Shown here: piece by piece, positions 23,866-31,891 of the stretch
Layout of the letters: every line of letters begins with the position of its first letter
How positions within the stretch are numbered: position 1 is the first letter of the stretch
Source: Nitrososphaerota archaeon
GTDB taxonomy: Archaea; Thermoproteota; Nitrososphaeria; Nitrososphaerales; UBA57
Length of the DNA: 48,904 bases
Assembly (NCBI GenBank): GCA_024860875.1
Contig: JACPSZ010000009.1
Span: 1-48,904, forward strand
Direction of reading: 5' to 3'
Translations under genes and position numbers: made by a program
Notes under the pieces: generated by a model
The model's database searches: none
Seen by the model: only the letters and a program-made list of their open reading frames with translations
What the model was told of the DNA's origin: nothing

Positions 23866-25064
23866 GCCGAAATTCCAAATATCTCTAACATTTTGCCGAA
23901 AACCCTCTTTGCCGTTGAATTGGACTGCGCATCAAAAGAATCGGATTTTTCATTTATCATTTTTGCAAGGGATATCATTGATTGAATGGCTTTAGGTGTA
24001 TTAACATTATCGTTCATGTTTTTGTAGAACCTTTTCTCCATAGCACTAATATTGTTCATAAGATTCTTGGAGCCTCTGCTTTTTCTCTGCAGAGTAACCC
24101 AAGCTTTCGATATTAATTCTGCGTCTTTAGCAGCCTTCTTCAAAGCCCGTTCGCTAAAGTCTATTTCCTGTCTGTAATGAGTTGAGAGAGAGAATAATCT
24201 GATTGCATTTGCACTGTATTTTTTCAGAATGTCTTTTACCAGAATATAATTGCCGAGGGATTTTGACATCTTTTTCCCTCTAATTTTCAGCAAACCAGTA
24301 TGAACCCAATATCTGACGTAAGGCTTCTTCCCAGTCAGCACTTCCGCCTGCGCTATTTCAGCTTCGTGATGAGGAAAGACAAGTTCAACGCCCCCTCCAT
24401 GAATGTCGTATTGCTGCCCAAGGTTGCTGATCGCTATTGCCGTATCTTCTATGTGCCATCCGGGCCTTCCTTTGCCGAACGGGCTCTCCCAATACGGATG
24501 CTCCTCAAATTTCTTCCATAGCAGAAAGTCGGTCTGGCTCCTTTTTTCTGGCGAAGGTTCTATCATCCTCAGCTTCAGCTCCAAAGGAGATTGGTGTGAA
24601 AGCTTTCCATAATCGGGAAATTTGGAAGTGTCAAAATACACATTACCCTCAGCAAGATATGCACCTCTATTCTCCAAGATTCCTTTCACCTGCAGGATTG
24701 CACTCTCAAGATAATCGCTTGCGCTTTCCAGTTTGCTTATCATACTGACATTCAGTGATCTTAGAGCCTGCCTGAACTCTTCGGCATAGAGCTTTGAAAT
24801 TTCTTCATGTGGTTTGCCTTCTCTTTTGGCCCTGTTGAATATCTTCTCGTCCATATCCGTCAAGTTCATCACGAAAGTTACCCTGAATCCCAAACTCTGC
24901 AGGTATCTCGCCAGGACATCGTAAAAGACAAATGTCCTTGCATGGCCCATATGCACATGATCGTAGACTGTAGGGCCGCAGACGAACATTGTGACCTCAC
25001 CCTTCTTAATAGACTCGAAATTCTTCTTCCTCCCTGAAAGTGTGTCATAGAGTCTAAGGCTCAT
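23862..25064 (-). CDS. cysS: Cysteinyl-tRNA synthetase (short form)
   Basis: Charges tRNA-Cys. HMGH (38-41) and KKMSKS (264-269) are the class I signatures, and FVCGPTVYDHVHMGH carries the first zinc Cys (29). At GWHIEDTAI the residue usually Cys (the second zinc ligand of the E. coli enzyme) is Asp207, while the HHEAE ligand block is present. The zinc site is therefore altered, a variant I believe occurs in some archaea. At 400 residues it lacks much of the usual C-terminal anticodon region (bacterial enzymes ~460). The ATG start gives the standard MSLRLYDTLSG opening. It heads the cysS-GNAT-glycosyltransferase cluster. Confidence 0.93.
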   Translation of the reverse strand: MSLRLYDTLSGRKKNFESIKKGEVTMFVCGPTVYDHVHMGHARTFVFYDVLARYLQSLGFRVTFVMNLTDMDEKIFNRAKREGKPHEEISKLYAEEFRQALRSLNVSMISKLESASDYLESAILQVKGILENRGAYLAEGNVYFDTSKFPDYGKLSHQSPLELKLRMIEPSPEKRSQTDFLLWKKFEEHPYWESPFGKGRPGWHIEDTAIAISNLGQQYDIHGGGVELVFPHHEAEIAQAEVLTGKKPYVRYWVHTGLLKIRGKKMSKSLGNYILVKDILKKYSANAIRLFSLSTHYRQEIDFSERALKKAAKDAELISKAWVTLQRKSRGSKNLMNNISAMEKRFYKNMNDNVNTPKAIQSMISLAKMINEKSDSFDAQSNSTAKRVFGKMLEIFGISA

Positions 25065-25130
25065 CCTTTACAAAACCGCAAGTTTCGGCCTTTTCGTCTT
25101 GGTAATAACTTTGTTGACTAGATAAGAGGA

Positions 25131-25228
25131 GGTTGACTTGCCCAATCTACTTTCCATTGAACTTAGTTATTGTGAAGAAAGAAATAAGCTAACACGGCAA
25201 TGAGTTAGACAACCCCACCTAATTGGAT
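25131..25228. repeat. Repeat motif pair in the cysS/asparaginase divergent gap
   Basis: GGTTGACTTGCCCAATCTAC (25131-25150) matches the reverse complement of 981-1007 at 17 of 19 aligned bases and resembles 8972-8991. A related, partly complementary block TTAGACAACCCCACCTAATT (25205-25224) lies ~55 bases further on. The rest of the 260-base gap holds no gene; it must contain both divergent promoters. Confidence 0.45.
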
Positions 25229-25324
25229 CTCTCAACTCTAATCAGCTGGTATAGGGAATTAGGCAAGAACTTACTGCATACGCTAGGACAGTCTTAAATT
25301 CACTCTTCTCTTTTTCTGCAGGGA

Positions 25325-26257
25325 TTGAAATCTGAACGCAAATGTGCTATAATCCTTCACGGTGGTGCAGGAGACCTCTCAAACCTTAGCACTAATGAAT
25401 TAGGTCGCCTAACCAGAGCAACAACTAAAGCTTTGGAAAGAGGATTTGAATCAACCAAGGGAAAGACCGCACTTGATGGCGTTCAGGATGCTGTTCTTAC
25501 AATGGAGAATTCTGGACTCTTTAATGCTGGCATAGGCTCTGTTTTTACCTTGAGCGGCAGAATAGAGATGGACGCTGCAATAATGAATGGTCGGAATCTC
25601 TCTTGTGGTGCAGTGGGAGCGGTGAGCAATGTTAGAAACCCTATACTATTAGCGCGAAGGATCCTTGAGGAAACAGATCATTCGCTTGTTGTAGGTCGTA
25701 TGGCTAGAAGGCTCGCAGAGAAATTTGGTTTGGCAGGAACAGTACTTCCTTCCAACAAAAGGAGAGAGATGTGGAAGCAGATGCGGAAGAACCCTGCAAA
25801 ATATCTGAAAAAGAACATAGCATACGCTTCTGATACCGTTGGCGCAGTCGCAATAGATGCTAAAGGGAACATTGCATCTGGAGTTTCCACCGGAGGCTTG
25901 TGGCTGAAACTTGATGGGAGGGTTGGTGATTCAGCATTAGTTGGAGCTGGGCTTTACGCTGAAAATGAGGCAGGTGGTGTAGCTGCTACAGGAATCGGAG
26001 AAGCGATAATGAATGTATTGCTGGCCAAAATAGTTCACGGCTACATGTCTACAGGGAGATCAGCTATGGATGCTTGCAAGTTTGGTATTGAAAACATAAC
26101 TGCTAAAAAAGGTCCAAATACTGCTGGGCTGGTTGCAATAGATTCCCAAGGTAATTTTGGCTATGCCTTGAATACTAAGACAATGATTGTTGCAAGCATG
26201 TCTGAAGGCATGGATAGACCTACAGCTAAAATTCTGACGGATAGATCGCTTGCCTGA
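25325..26257 (+). CDS. Isoaspartyl peptidase / plant-type L-asparaginase (Ntn hydrolase)
   Basis: A 310-residue member of the asparaginase-2 family, made as a precursor that cleaves itself. CAIILHGGAGDLS (7-19) is the usual opening, and GLFNAGIGSVFTLSGRIEMD (64-83) is the conserved binding segment. The cut lies before Thr171 in SDTVGAVAIDAKGNIASGVS, making Thr171 the nucleophile. STGGLWLKLDGRVGDSALVG and ATGIGEAIM are conserved beta-subunit motifs. It hydrolyses asparagine and/or repairs beta-aspartyl peptides. The start is TTG. A basic linker RREMWKQMRKNPAKYLKKN precedes the cut site. Confidence 0.92.
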   Translation: MKSERKCAIILHGGAGDLSNLSTNELGRLTRATTKALERGFESTKGKTALDGVQDAVLTMENSGLFNAGIGSVFTLSGRIEMDAAIMNGRNLSCGAVGAVSNVRNPILLARRILEETDHSLVVGRMARRLAEKFGLAGTVLPSNKRREMWKQMRKNPAKYLKKNIAYASDTVGAVAIDAKGNIASGVSTGGLWLKLDGRVGDSALVGAGLYAENEAGGVAATGIGEAIMNVLLAKIVHGYMSTGRSAMDACKFGIENITAKKGPNTAGLVAIDSQGNFGYALNTKTMIVASMSEGMDRPTAKILTDRSLA

Positions 26258-26379
26258 TTAAGTATCGACTAGACCGGTAAAAAAGGATAAAGAGACTAGC
26301 TGAAAGTCCTTAGGCTAGTTCTCTAGTAAGAGGCCATTAAAGGTATAATGGTGATGAACGCTAGGATGTCGCAGGACTG

Positions 26380-27621
26380 TTACTCTTTTCTCAATGCTGA
26401 TACTGCCGTCAGTCTTGACGCTCTCCACGCGGGATACGTCCCGGCGATCGCACTCAGTGTGATGGCTAGGAACCATGTAGACAACAAATCCTGGAGTGTA
26501 AAGATAGGCCGAAGATTAGGTACCCCGAACTGCGCAGTTCGGGTGAGGAGCTCTCCCATAAAGACTCCAGATAGGACGCCTATGGTTCCTCCCAGTACTC
26601 CTATAATTACAGATTCTGCTAGGATAAGTAGAACGATAACCCAGTTGGTAGCACCAATCGCTTTCAGAATACCTAACTCTTTAGTTCTTTCTGTTACTGA
26701 GGTGAATAATGTGGTAACTATCCCAACAGCTCCTACGAGCATTGAAACTACCCCAATGCTGAATAAAAACACGCTGAAGCCCGAAATGAAGGTTTGGAGA
26801 GTCTCTTGAATGACTCTAGGCGTCGTCACTCCGATATTGTTCCCGTAAATAGCTCTTATCTCCTTTTCAACAGACGCATTCATGTCTGGATTTTCTGTCG
26901 CAACGAATATTTGATCAAATTGACCTGACTTCTTGAGGAGAGAGTTTGCCGATGCGAGAGGGATGGAGACTGAATTGTCATAGAGTAAGTTACCTGTCTC
27001 CTTGATGATACCCCTTACTACAAAACTTCTTCTCTCGATTACAAGTTTCTGGTTGTTCCCGATTTGTTCTACGATTGAGGCCTCTGCTCGAACTAGACTG
27101 CCAACTTGTGCAAATGGTTGAGACTCTCCTGCGGGATGTGCGATGTTGAATCCTAGGATCATCGCTGTTGAATCCCTGCCAAGGGTAATACCACCATCCT
27201 CGAACTCCATAGTTGGTATCACGAAGAGAAGTTTTGCTGGATCGATCCCTACCACCGCAGTTGAAAGAGATTTTCCACCAGAGATTAGAGTTACAGAAGA
27301 CCTGTAACTCGGAATCACTTCCTTCACCCCGGAAATGGGGCGTATGGCATTTACGGTAAAGATGTTTAGTGGTACTCGAGGACTCACCTGTGGTAAAGGA
27401 GGGCCTGGTGCAGGAAGACTCTGGGAGGGCGTGATGGTCAGTACGTCGGGAGCTAAAGACCTAAATTGCTGATTGATAAAGAAGTTAAATCCTCCACCTA
27501 AGCCATTCAGAGCCGTGATTAGTGCTGCACCTACTACAACCATCAAGATTGTCAGGCTCGATCTTAGTTTCCTTTCTTGAATTGCCTTCATTGAATACCC
27601 AACAATTGAAGATGGCTTCAT
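26380..27621 (-). CDS. MacB/FtsX-type ABC transporter permease (no ATPase nearby)
   Basis: A 413-residue permease with the MacB architecture. An N-terminal helix (LTILMVVVGAALITALNGLG) is followed by a ~220-residue outside domain (MacB_PCD) and three C-terminal helices. The FtsX block contains VGAVGIVTTLFTSVTERTKE and LGILKAIGATNWVIVLLILA. Such proteins use ATP hydrolysis by a separate LolD/MacB-type ATPase to work on the outer face, for example in lipoprotein or peptide export; no ATPase gene adjoins it. The start is ATG. It is convergent with the asparaginase gene and divergent from the gene at 27730. Confidence 0.85.
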   Translation of the reverse strand: MKPSSIVGYSMKAIQERKLRSSLTILMVVVGAALITALNGLGGGFNFFINQQFRSLAPDVLTITPSQSLPAPGPPLPQVSPRVPLNIFTVNAIRPISGVKEVIPSYRSSVTLISGGKSLSTAVVGIDPAKLLFVIPTMEFEDGGITLGRDSTAMILGFNIAHPAGESQPFAQVGSLVRAEASIVEQIGNNQKLVIERRSFVVRGIIKETGNLLYDNSVSIPLASANSLLKKSGQFDQIFVATENPDMNASVEKEIRAIYGNNIGVTTPRVIQETLQTFISGFSVFLFSIGVVSMLVGAVGIVTTLFTSVTERTKELGILKAIGATNWVIVLLILAESVIIGVLGGTIGVLSGVFMGELLTRTAQFGVPNLRPIFTLQDLLSTWFLAITLSAIAGTYPAWRASRLTAVSALRKE

Positions 27622-27729
27622 CTTACCAACTCCTAGATCTGATGGGAAATTTATTTCTGCGGGTCGAAGGTTTCGAGATGGAAATGATGATAATAACTTT
27701 TCTAGGAGGTATAAAAGCTATAGCAGAGT

Positions 27730-28032
27730 TTGAAACCTTACAGAGAGAAACTGATCAGAAGCGTTAGTGAGCTTCGAAAGATAATGCAGAGCCTTGATTC
27801 AGACGAAGGTATAAGAGTCAACAGCGCAAAGGAAGGCTCAGGGTGCTTTACCTTCGTTTCAAAAAAAGGTGGCAGATTTACTGTCAATATAGCAGAGAGA
27901 GTTTATGATAAATCGCTAAAAGCATATGTTCCTGGAGGAGAAGAAACTTGGTTCTACACCAGCGATATTGAGGAAGCACTGACCAAAGTTATGAAAGGGG
28001 CCGAAAGACCTCTCCATGCATATCTATACTAA
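27730..28032 (+). CDS. Small hypothetical protein
   Basis: About 100 residues from a TTG; an ATG at 27784 gives an 82-residue alternative that fits a TATA-like TATAAAAG at 27709-27716 better. The sequence is basic then mixed: SVSELRKIMQSLDSDEGIRV, GSGCFTFVSKKGGRFTVNIA, ending EEALTKVMKGAERPLHAYLY. A sheet-and-helix layout is likely, with no motif recognised. An AGGAGG run overlaps the TATA-like element, which makes the true control signal ambiguous. Confidence 0.55.
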   Translation: MKPYREKLIRSVSELRKIMQSLDSDEGIRVNSAKEGSGCFTFVSKKGGRFTVNIAERVYDKSLKAYVPGGEETWFYTSDIEEALTKVMKGAERPLHAYLY

Positions 28033-28057
28033 TTCTTACCAGATTGAGATAGCTTGA

Positions 28058-28690
28058 TTATCTACCGACTGCTGGTGCAGGTTGTGGCTGGTCGAACGAC
28101 TTTGCCAGATCGGGTATAGACTTCATGTACTCTTGGATTTGAGCATCTGTGTCGTTTCCATAGACTATCAAAATCTTGTCCAAAGTCTTCGGGACATATT
28201 TTCCGAAATCTGAGTTCTCCTTTCCATTGACAAACATGCGGAGTTTCTTGTCACCCTCGTTAGAATACATGACTCCATCGACCGTCAACGAGGTCGGCGT
28301 AATCTTCATCCCTATCGTGTCAATAAAGTATCCGAGGGGCACGTTTGTTGCGTGCATGTGTATGGTTGAGGTTCCGCCTTCCAAGTGGACATATTCACTT
28401 CTTAGCTGATACTTTGATACGTTAAGAACTTGGGGCTTGCCATTGATGTACATAGCCCAGTCAACATGGTAATGAGCAGAATTGAGGGGACCAATCCCAG
28501 GACTGTTCGTAGCTGCCGTATAGACTAGATAGCCTAAGCCTGCAATAATGCCCACGATTATCAGTATTGTTAATGTCTTCCTTACGCTCTTTGAGCGTGT
28601 TCTGGCTTCTATCTCGTGCCTTCTGCGCTCCACCCTCTCCTTCTTCTTCTGCCGCCTTTGTTCTTCCCTGTCCATGCCGATGTTGACCAT
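28058..28690 (-). CDS. Membrane-anchored protein with His-containing extracellular domain
   Basis: A 210-residue protein. A highly charged cytoplasmic N-terminus (EEQRRQKKKERVERRRHEIE) leads into one helix (TLTILIIVGIIAGLGYLVYT, ~39-58) and an outside domain. That domain begins SAHYHVDWAMYINGKPQVLN and continues with TSTIHMHATNVPLGYF, grouping four His residues (HYH, HMH) that could bind a metal; metal binding is inference. It ends in a Pro/Ala tail. Thaumarchaeal genomes contain similar anchored proteins without known function. Starts at the first Met or at Met6. Confidence 0.65.
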   Translation of the reverse strand: MVNIGMDREEQRRQKKKERVERRRHEIEARTRSKSVRKTLTILIIVGIIAGLGYLVYTAATNSPGIGPLNSAHYHVDWAMYINGKPQVLNVSKYQLRSEYVHLEGGTSTIHMHATNVPLGYFIDTIGMKITPTSLTVDGVMYSNEGDKKLRMFVNGKENSDFGKYVPKTLDKILIVYGNDTDAQIQEYMKSIPDLAKSFDQPQPAPAVGR

Positions 28691-28782
28691 AGATGAAGTA
28701 TGCTGGTATATATTCGAATACCTTCAAAGTTAAATCGAATAAACCAAAAGAGAGATTAATGTAAATCTCGCTATAGCATACT

Positions 28783-29043
28783 ATGAGCGATGAGGATAGG
28801 GTTAGAAGGGCGAGGAAGGCTGCAGAGGCCCGCTACGGTTTCCGCATTCACTTTACTATCTATATTCTTGTCAATGCAGGGCTGACAGTTCTTTGGTATC
28901 TTACAGGAGCGGGCTTTCCATGGCCGCTTTTCCCGATAATATTCTAGGGGATCGGAGTTGCTGCAAATTACATGGCGGCATACGGAATGGGCGAGAAGTG
29001 GATAGAGAAGGAAACCCAGAAGATTCTCAAAGAAAATAAGTGA
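28783..29043 (+). pseudogene. 2TM-domain protein gene with an in-frame TAG
   Basis: From ATG at 28783 the frame reads MSDEDRVRRARKAAEARYGF, RIHFTIYILVNAGLTVLWYL, TGAGFPWPLFPIIF, then TAG at 28945-28947. It continues uninterrupted as GIGVAANYMAAYGMGEKWIE KETQKILKENK to a TGA at 29041. The two halves are exactly a Pfam 2TM domain. Family members have Trp at the stop position (TGG to TAG, one base). An inactivating mutation, a sequencing error or readthrough are all possible. The stop codon abuts the convergent gene at 29044. Confidence 0.75.
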
Positions 29044-29328
29044 TTAATGCGCTGCTTGAGTTTCCTGCTCAGCAGGTTTAGGCACATCCTCCTTCATCGC
29101 TCTTTCAGAAAACTCTCCCGTCTTCCTTAACCAGCTCATAGCCCTTCTGTACCTATCAATATCTGCCTGAAGGTACTCTATGTCCTTTTTATATTGCTGA
29201 ATCTTCTTCCCGATCATCTTCTTGGAGAACCAGCCCTGATTCTTCTGGAGCTTCTCCTCTAGCTCCTTCAATTGCTCTTTCCTCATAGCAATTAGCCTGA
29301 TTACGTCGTCTTCGTAGGGGCTGGACAT
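29044..29328 (-). CDS. Small coiled-coil hypothetical protein
   Basis: A 94-residue, almost wholly helical protein with an ATG start. DDVIRLIAMRKEQLKELEEK and IQQYKKDIEYLQADIDRYRR have heptad spacing typical of a coiled coil. The Pro-rich C-terminus (DVPKPAEQETQAAH) is disordered. It has no signal or membrane segment. It lies 35 bases behind the small membrane protein gene at 29364, probably in the same transcript. Function unknown. Confidence 0.6.
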   Translation of the reverse strand: MSSPYEDDVIRLIAMRKEQLKELEEKLQKNQGWFSKKMIGKKIQQYKKDIEYLQADIDRYRRAMSWLRKTGEFSERAMKEDVPKPAEQETQAAH

Positions 29329-29363
29329 ATTCTTTTGAACTGAAACATCTGCTTATATTCCTT

Positions 29364-29750
29364 CTAAGGTTGTTCTTTAGAACTTTCAGTATCCATGCTT
29401 TTTGCAGCTGCTGGCCTTCGTGCAGTAATCCCTGCAGCTGCAAGAGCTACGATCAAGATCGTAAACGCAGTGTACAGATGTGAAGTCCTCAGAGTGTCTG
29501 TAGTCATCACGGCAAAGCCAAGATATGTTTGCGAAAGCACAAGGACTAGGAAGACGAACATCGTAATCTTTGACACTTTAGTTGCCGTTTTACTCCTCAG
29601 TGCAGCTATGGCAAACAGAATTGCCAACGCTACGCCTGCAAAGCCAAGGTAGAGATGTATTGATGAGTACGCTTCTCCGATAAAGCCGAGAATGATCTGC
29701 AGTATCAGACCAAAGAGAACTATCGCACCGAGCACCGGAACTATCTTCAT
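29364..29750 (-). CDS. Four-helix membrane protein resembling half a CtaA/Cox15 heme A synthase
   Basis: A 128-residue protein with four membrane helices. Helix 2 carries a His near its start (SSIHLYLGFAGVALAILFAI). Helices 3-4 read LVLVLSQTYLGFAVMTTDTL then SHLYTAFTILIVALAAAGIT. The QTYLGF...H-x2-x-A arrangement and two membrane His residues recall a four-helix half of heme A synthase, and short four-helix CtaA proteins are known in archaea. It might instead be a small heme-binding protein of unknown use. It lies between the peroxiredoxin gene and the coiled-coil gene on the same strand. The family call is tentative. Confidence 0.5.
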   Translation of the reverse strand: MKIVPVLGAIVLFGLILQIILGFIGEAYSSIHLYLGFAGVALAILFAIAALRSKTATKVSKITMFVFLVLVLSQTYLGFAVMTTDTLRTSHLYTAFTILIVALAAAGITARRPAAAKSMDTESSKEQP

Positions 29751-29782
29751 ACTGCTTGGTTGGAGCTCGTTAAAGAAAAACT

Positions 29783-30244
29783 TTACAGTGCCTGAACAAC
29801 TTCGTCCTTATGACCGTCGACCTTGACCTTTCTCCAGATCTTTGATATCTTTCCCTCCTCACCGATAAGAAATGTGGAACGCTCTATGCCCCAGTGCTTT
29901 ATGCCGTACAAATTCTTGAGCTTATAGACACTGTAGGCCTTTGAAACTTCCTTGTCAGGATCGCTGAGAAGCGGGAAATTCAGCGAATATTTCTGCTTGA
30001 ACTTTTTGTGCGTGTTTATGCCATCGCTGCTCACTCCGAGAACTACAGCATCTTTGCTGATTATGCTACCAAGAGAGTCCCTGAAACTGCATGCCTCTTT
30101 TGTGCAACCTGGTGTATCGTCTCTTGGATAGAAATACAATATGACTTTCTTACCCTTAAAATCCTTCAGCGAAACTTTCTGCCCTGTATCACTTTCTAGA
30201 CTAAAATCTGGAGCAGGATCTCCTACGTGAAGTTCATTTGTCAT
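29783..30244 (-). CDS. bcp: Peroxiredoxin, Bcp/PrxQ type
   Basis: A 153-residue thiol peroxidase that reduces H2O2 and organic hydroperoxides in the cytosol. VGDPAPDFSLESDTGQKVSL is the family opening. YPRDDTPGCTKEACSFRD contains the peroxidatic Cys47 and, five residues on, the resolving Cys52 typical of the atypical two-Cys PrxQ group. FPLLSDPDKEVSKAYSV and IERSTFLIGEEGKI complete the fold. The start is ATG. It is first in a three-gene minus-strand run (peroxiredoxin, CtaA-like, coiled coil) with gaps of 32-35 bases. Confidence 0.93.
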   Translation of the reverse strand: MTNELHVGDPAPDFSLESDTGQKVSLKDFKGKKVILYFYPRDDTPGCTKEACSFRDSLGSIISKDAVVLGVSSDGINTHKKFKQKYSLNFPLLSDPDKEVSKAYSVYKLKNLYGIKHWGIERSTFLIGEEGKISKIWRKVKVDGHKDEVVQAL

Positions 30245-30344
30245 TTTCCTTTCACCTGATTGCTGACTGCGGATAGAGACTTGGCTAATTAACTCTTAAC
30301 CTTCGTTCAAAGAAACACACGAGTGTTACCAAGAAAGGATAGGG

Positions 30345-30374
30345 CCCCTATCGTTTTAACTAGGGGTCCCGGGG
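30345..30374. repeat. CCCCTATCGTTTTAACTAG hairpin repeat, copy 4
   Basis: CCCCTATCGTTTTAACTAGG differs from copies 1 and 2 only in the loop. Here CCCCTA and TAGGGG form a perfect six-base-pair stem around a ten-base loop, followed by TCCCGGGG. It lies in the 179-base gap between the peroxiredoxin start and the Kelch gene end, followed by an AT-rich TATATATAG stretch. Nothing else is seen in this gap. Confidence 0.55.
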
Positions 30375-30423
30375 TATATATAGAATGTATATAAAGTCAA
30401 AAGAGTTACTGTGACCAAGCAGC

Positions 30424-31710
30424 TTAACGCCTTCTAGCTCTTAGAACTGCAAAAGCTACTCCGCCGATGACTACAGCAATTCCGATTGCTATCATTGTAA
30501 AGTCCACCTGTGATCCCTCTGCTATTATTGGTGAAGGAGAAGGTACAGGCCTCTGTTGAGGCTCTTGTATTTCTTTGGGTGGAGCTTGCCCGGGCGGTTC
30601 GGCTGGAGCGACTGGAGGTGCTGGTTGCGCCTGTTGTGGCGGTGCTACTGGCTGCTGAGGAGGAATAGGTGCGGGTTCAGGCTGAGGCATTGGAACTGGC
30701 TGGGGGATAATAGGAGCAGGTACTGGCTGTTGCGGTTGTTGTACTGGCGGTGGAGCACCTGGTGGTGGTAGCGCCGGTATAGCCTCCCTTGGGAGAAACA
30801 CTTCGTTAAGATTACTAACTGTTAGGCCTGGATTTCTTCCCCCGCCTATTACGAATACCTGATTGCCAACCATAGCAGCCGAAAGGCCGTGTCTTGAAGT
30901 TGGCATTGGCTGTCTGATCTTCCAAGTATTATTAGCTGCAAAATACTGTTCGTTGTTGGGGAATGTTCCTGATGAGGCCTCTCCTCCAAATATGAATATG
31001 GTTCCCATCACCGATGCTCCAACTATCCCTCCTCTTTTGGAAGGCATCGGACCCTTTCTGGTCCACCCATCAAGTTTCGGGTCGTATTCTTCATTTACGT
31101 CCATGTTTGTTATTAGGCTTCCCTGCCTACCTCCTATTACATACATTTTGCCATCAGCAACGCCAGAAGCCAGATGCTCCCTCGGCGTCGGCATCGGTGC
31201 CTTTGCAGTCCATGTGTCAGTTGCAGGGTTGTAAGCCTCGTTTGTCCCTAATGTCCTGTCCGATTGACCTCCAACAGCGTACAGCATCCCATCGACAAAT
31301 TGAACAGTCAGTGCACCTCTTGGAGTCGGCATGTCTTTTTCTCTAGCCCAAGAATTAGTATTTGGGTCGTAAATGTAGAGCCTGTTCGTGGGAACCCAAC
31401 CCACAAGATACCCTCCAACGACATAGATCTTGCCGTTAAAGGTCGCAATTCCAACATGGTGCAATGAAACTGGTAGCGGTGCAGCAATACTCCACGTATT
31501 AGTTTCAACATCATATACTTCTACGGTATTCAGAGTCTGGCCGTTTTCGGCAAAGCCCCCAACGACGTAAATTTTGTTTCCTATAGATGCGGCCACATTT
31601 TCGGTCCTTGGAGTAGGCATCGGAGCTTTAGTTGCCCATTCTGAGGCCTGCCCATAACTAAATGGTACTAGTAACAGAATAACAATAGTTGCCAGCCAGA
31701 ACCGCATCAT
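30424..31710 (-). CDS. Exported, membrane-anchored Kelch-repeat protein
   Basis: A 428-residue protein. A signal peptide (FWLATIVILLLVPFSYGQAS) precedes six Kelch repeats, each with a YVVGG, YAVGG, YVIGG, FIFGG or FVIGG strand and a ...NTWSIAAPLP / DTWTAKAPMPTPR tail, forming one beta-propeller (residues ~25-310). A Pro/Gln/Ala-rich segment (~315-395) forms a stiff stalk. A single helix (VDFTMIAIGIAVVIGGVAFA) and an RARRR tail end it. It is probably a cell-surface binding protein; Kelch propellers can also bind sugars or carry galactose-oxidase-like activity, but no such Tyr/Cys centre is apparent. The layout mirrors both PQQ dehydrogenases. Confidence 0.87.
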   Translation of the reverse strand: MMRFWLATIVILLLVPFSYGQASEWATKAPMPTPRTENVAASIGNKIYVVGGFAENGQTLNTVEVYDVETNTWSIAAPLPVSLHHVGIATFNGKIYVVGGYLVGWVPTNRLYIYDPNTNSWAREKDMPTPRGALTVQFVDGMLYAVGGQSDRTLGTNEAYNPATDTWTAKAPMPTPREHLASGVADGKMYVIGGRQGSLITNMDVNEEYDPKLDGWTRKGPMPSKRGGIVGASVMGTIFIFGGEASSGTFPNNEQYFAANNTWKIRQPMPTSRHGLSAAMVGNQVFVIGGGRNPGLTVSNLNEVFLPREAIPALPPPGAPPPVQQPQQPVPAPIIPQPVPMPQPEPAPIPPQQPVAPPQQAQPAPPVAPAEPPGQAPPKEIQEPQQRPVPSPSPIIAEGSQVDFTMIAIGIAVVIGGVAFAVLRARRR

Positions 31711-31786
31711 CTATAATACACTTGAGCTTTCTAAAAAGCTATTGTATTGAAAAGCAAATAAGATTCTATGGCTCGAAGTATGTCGA

Positions 31787-31891
31787 GCGGGGGTCGCCAA
31801 GCCAGGTCAAAGAGAGTAAACTGCTCGTGAAGGCGTAGGACTGAGGCTCCTATCCGTTAGCGGTTCGTGGGTTCAAATCCCACCCCCCGCA
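31787..31891 (+). tRNA. tRNA-Leu (GAG) with a D-arm intron
   Basis: A class II tRNA with a long variable arm. The acceptor stem is GCGGGGG with CCCCCGC, discriminator A. The anticodon stem is TAGGA with TCCTA, anticodon GAG (31843-31845). The variable arm region is TCCGTTAGCGGTTC and the T-arm GTGGGTTCAAATCCCAC. Twenty extra bases, about 31812-31831, interrupt the D-arm between GGTCAAA and GGCG; without them the D-arm is normal. The splice points can slide by one or two bases. A TATA-like GCAAATAAG lies ~27 bases upstream. Confidence 0.88.
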
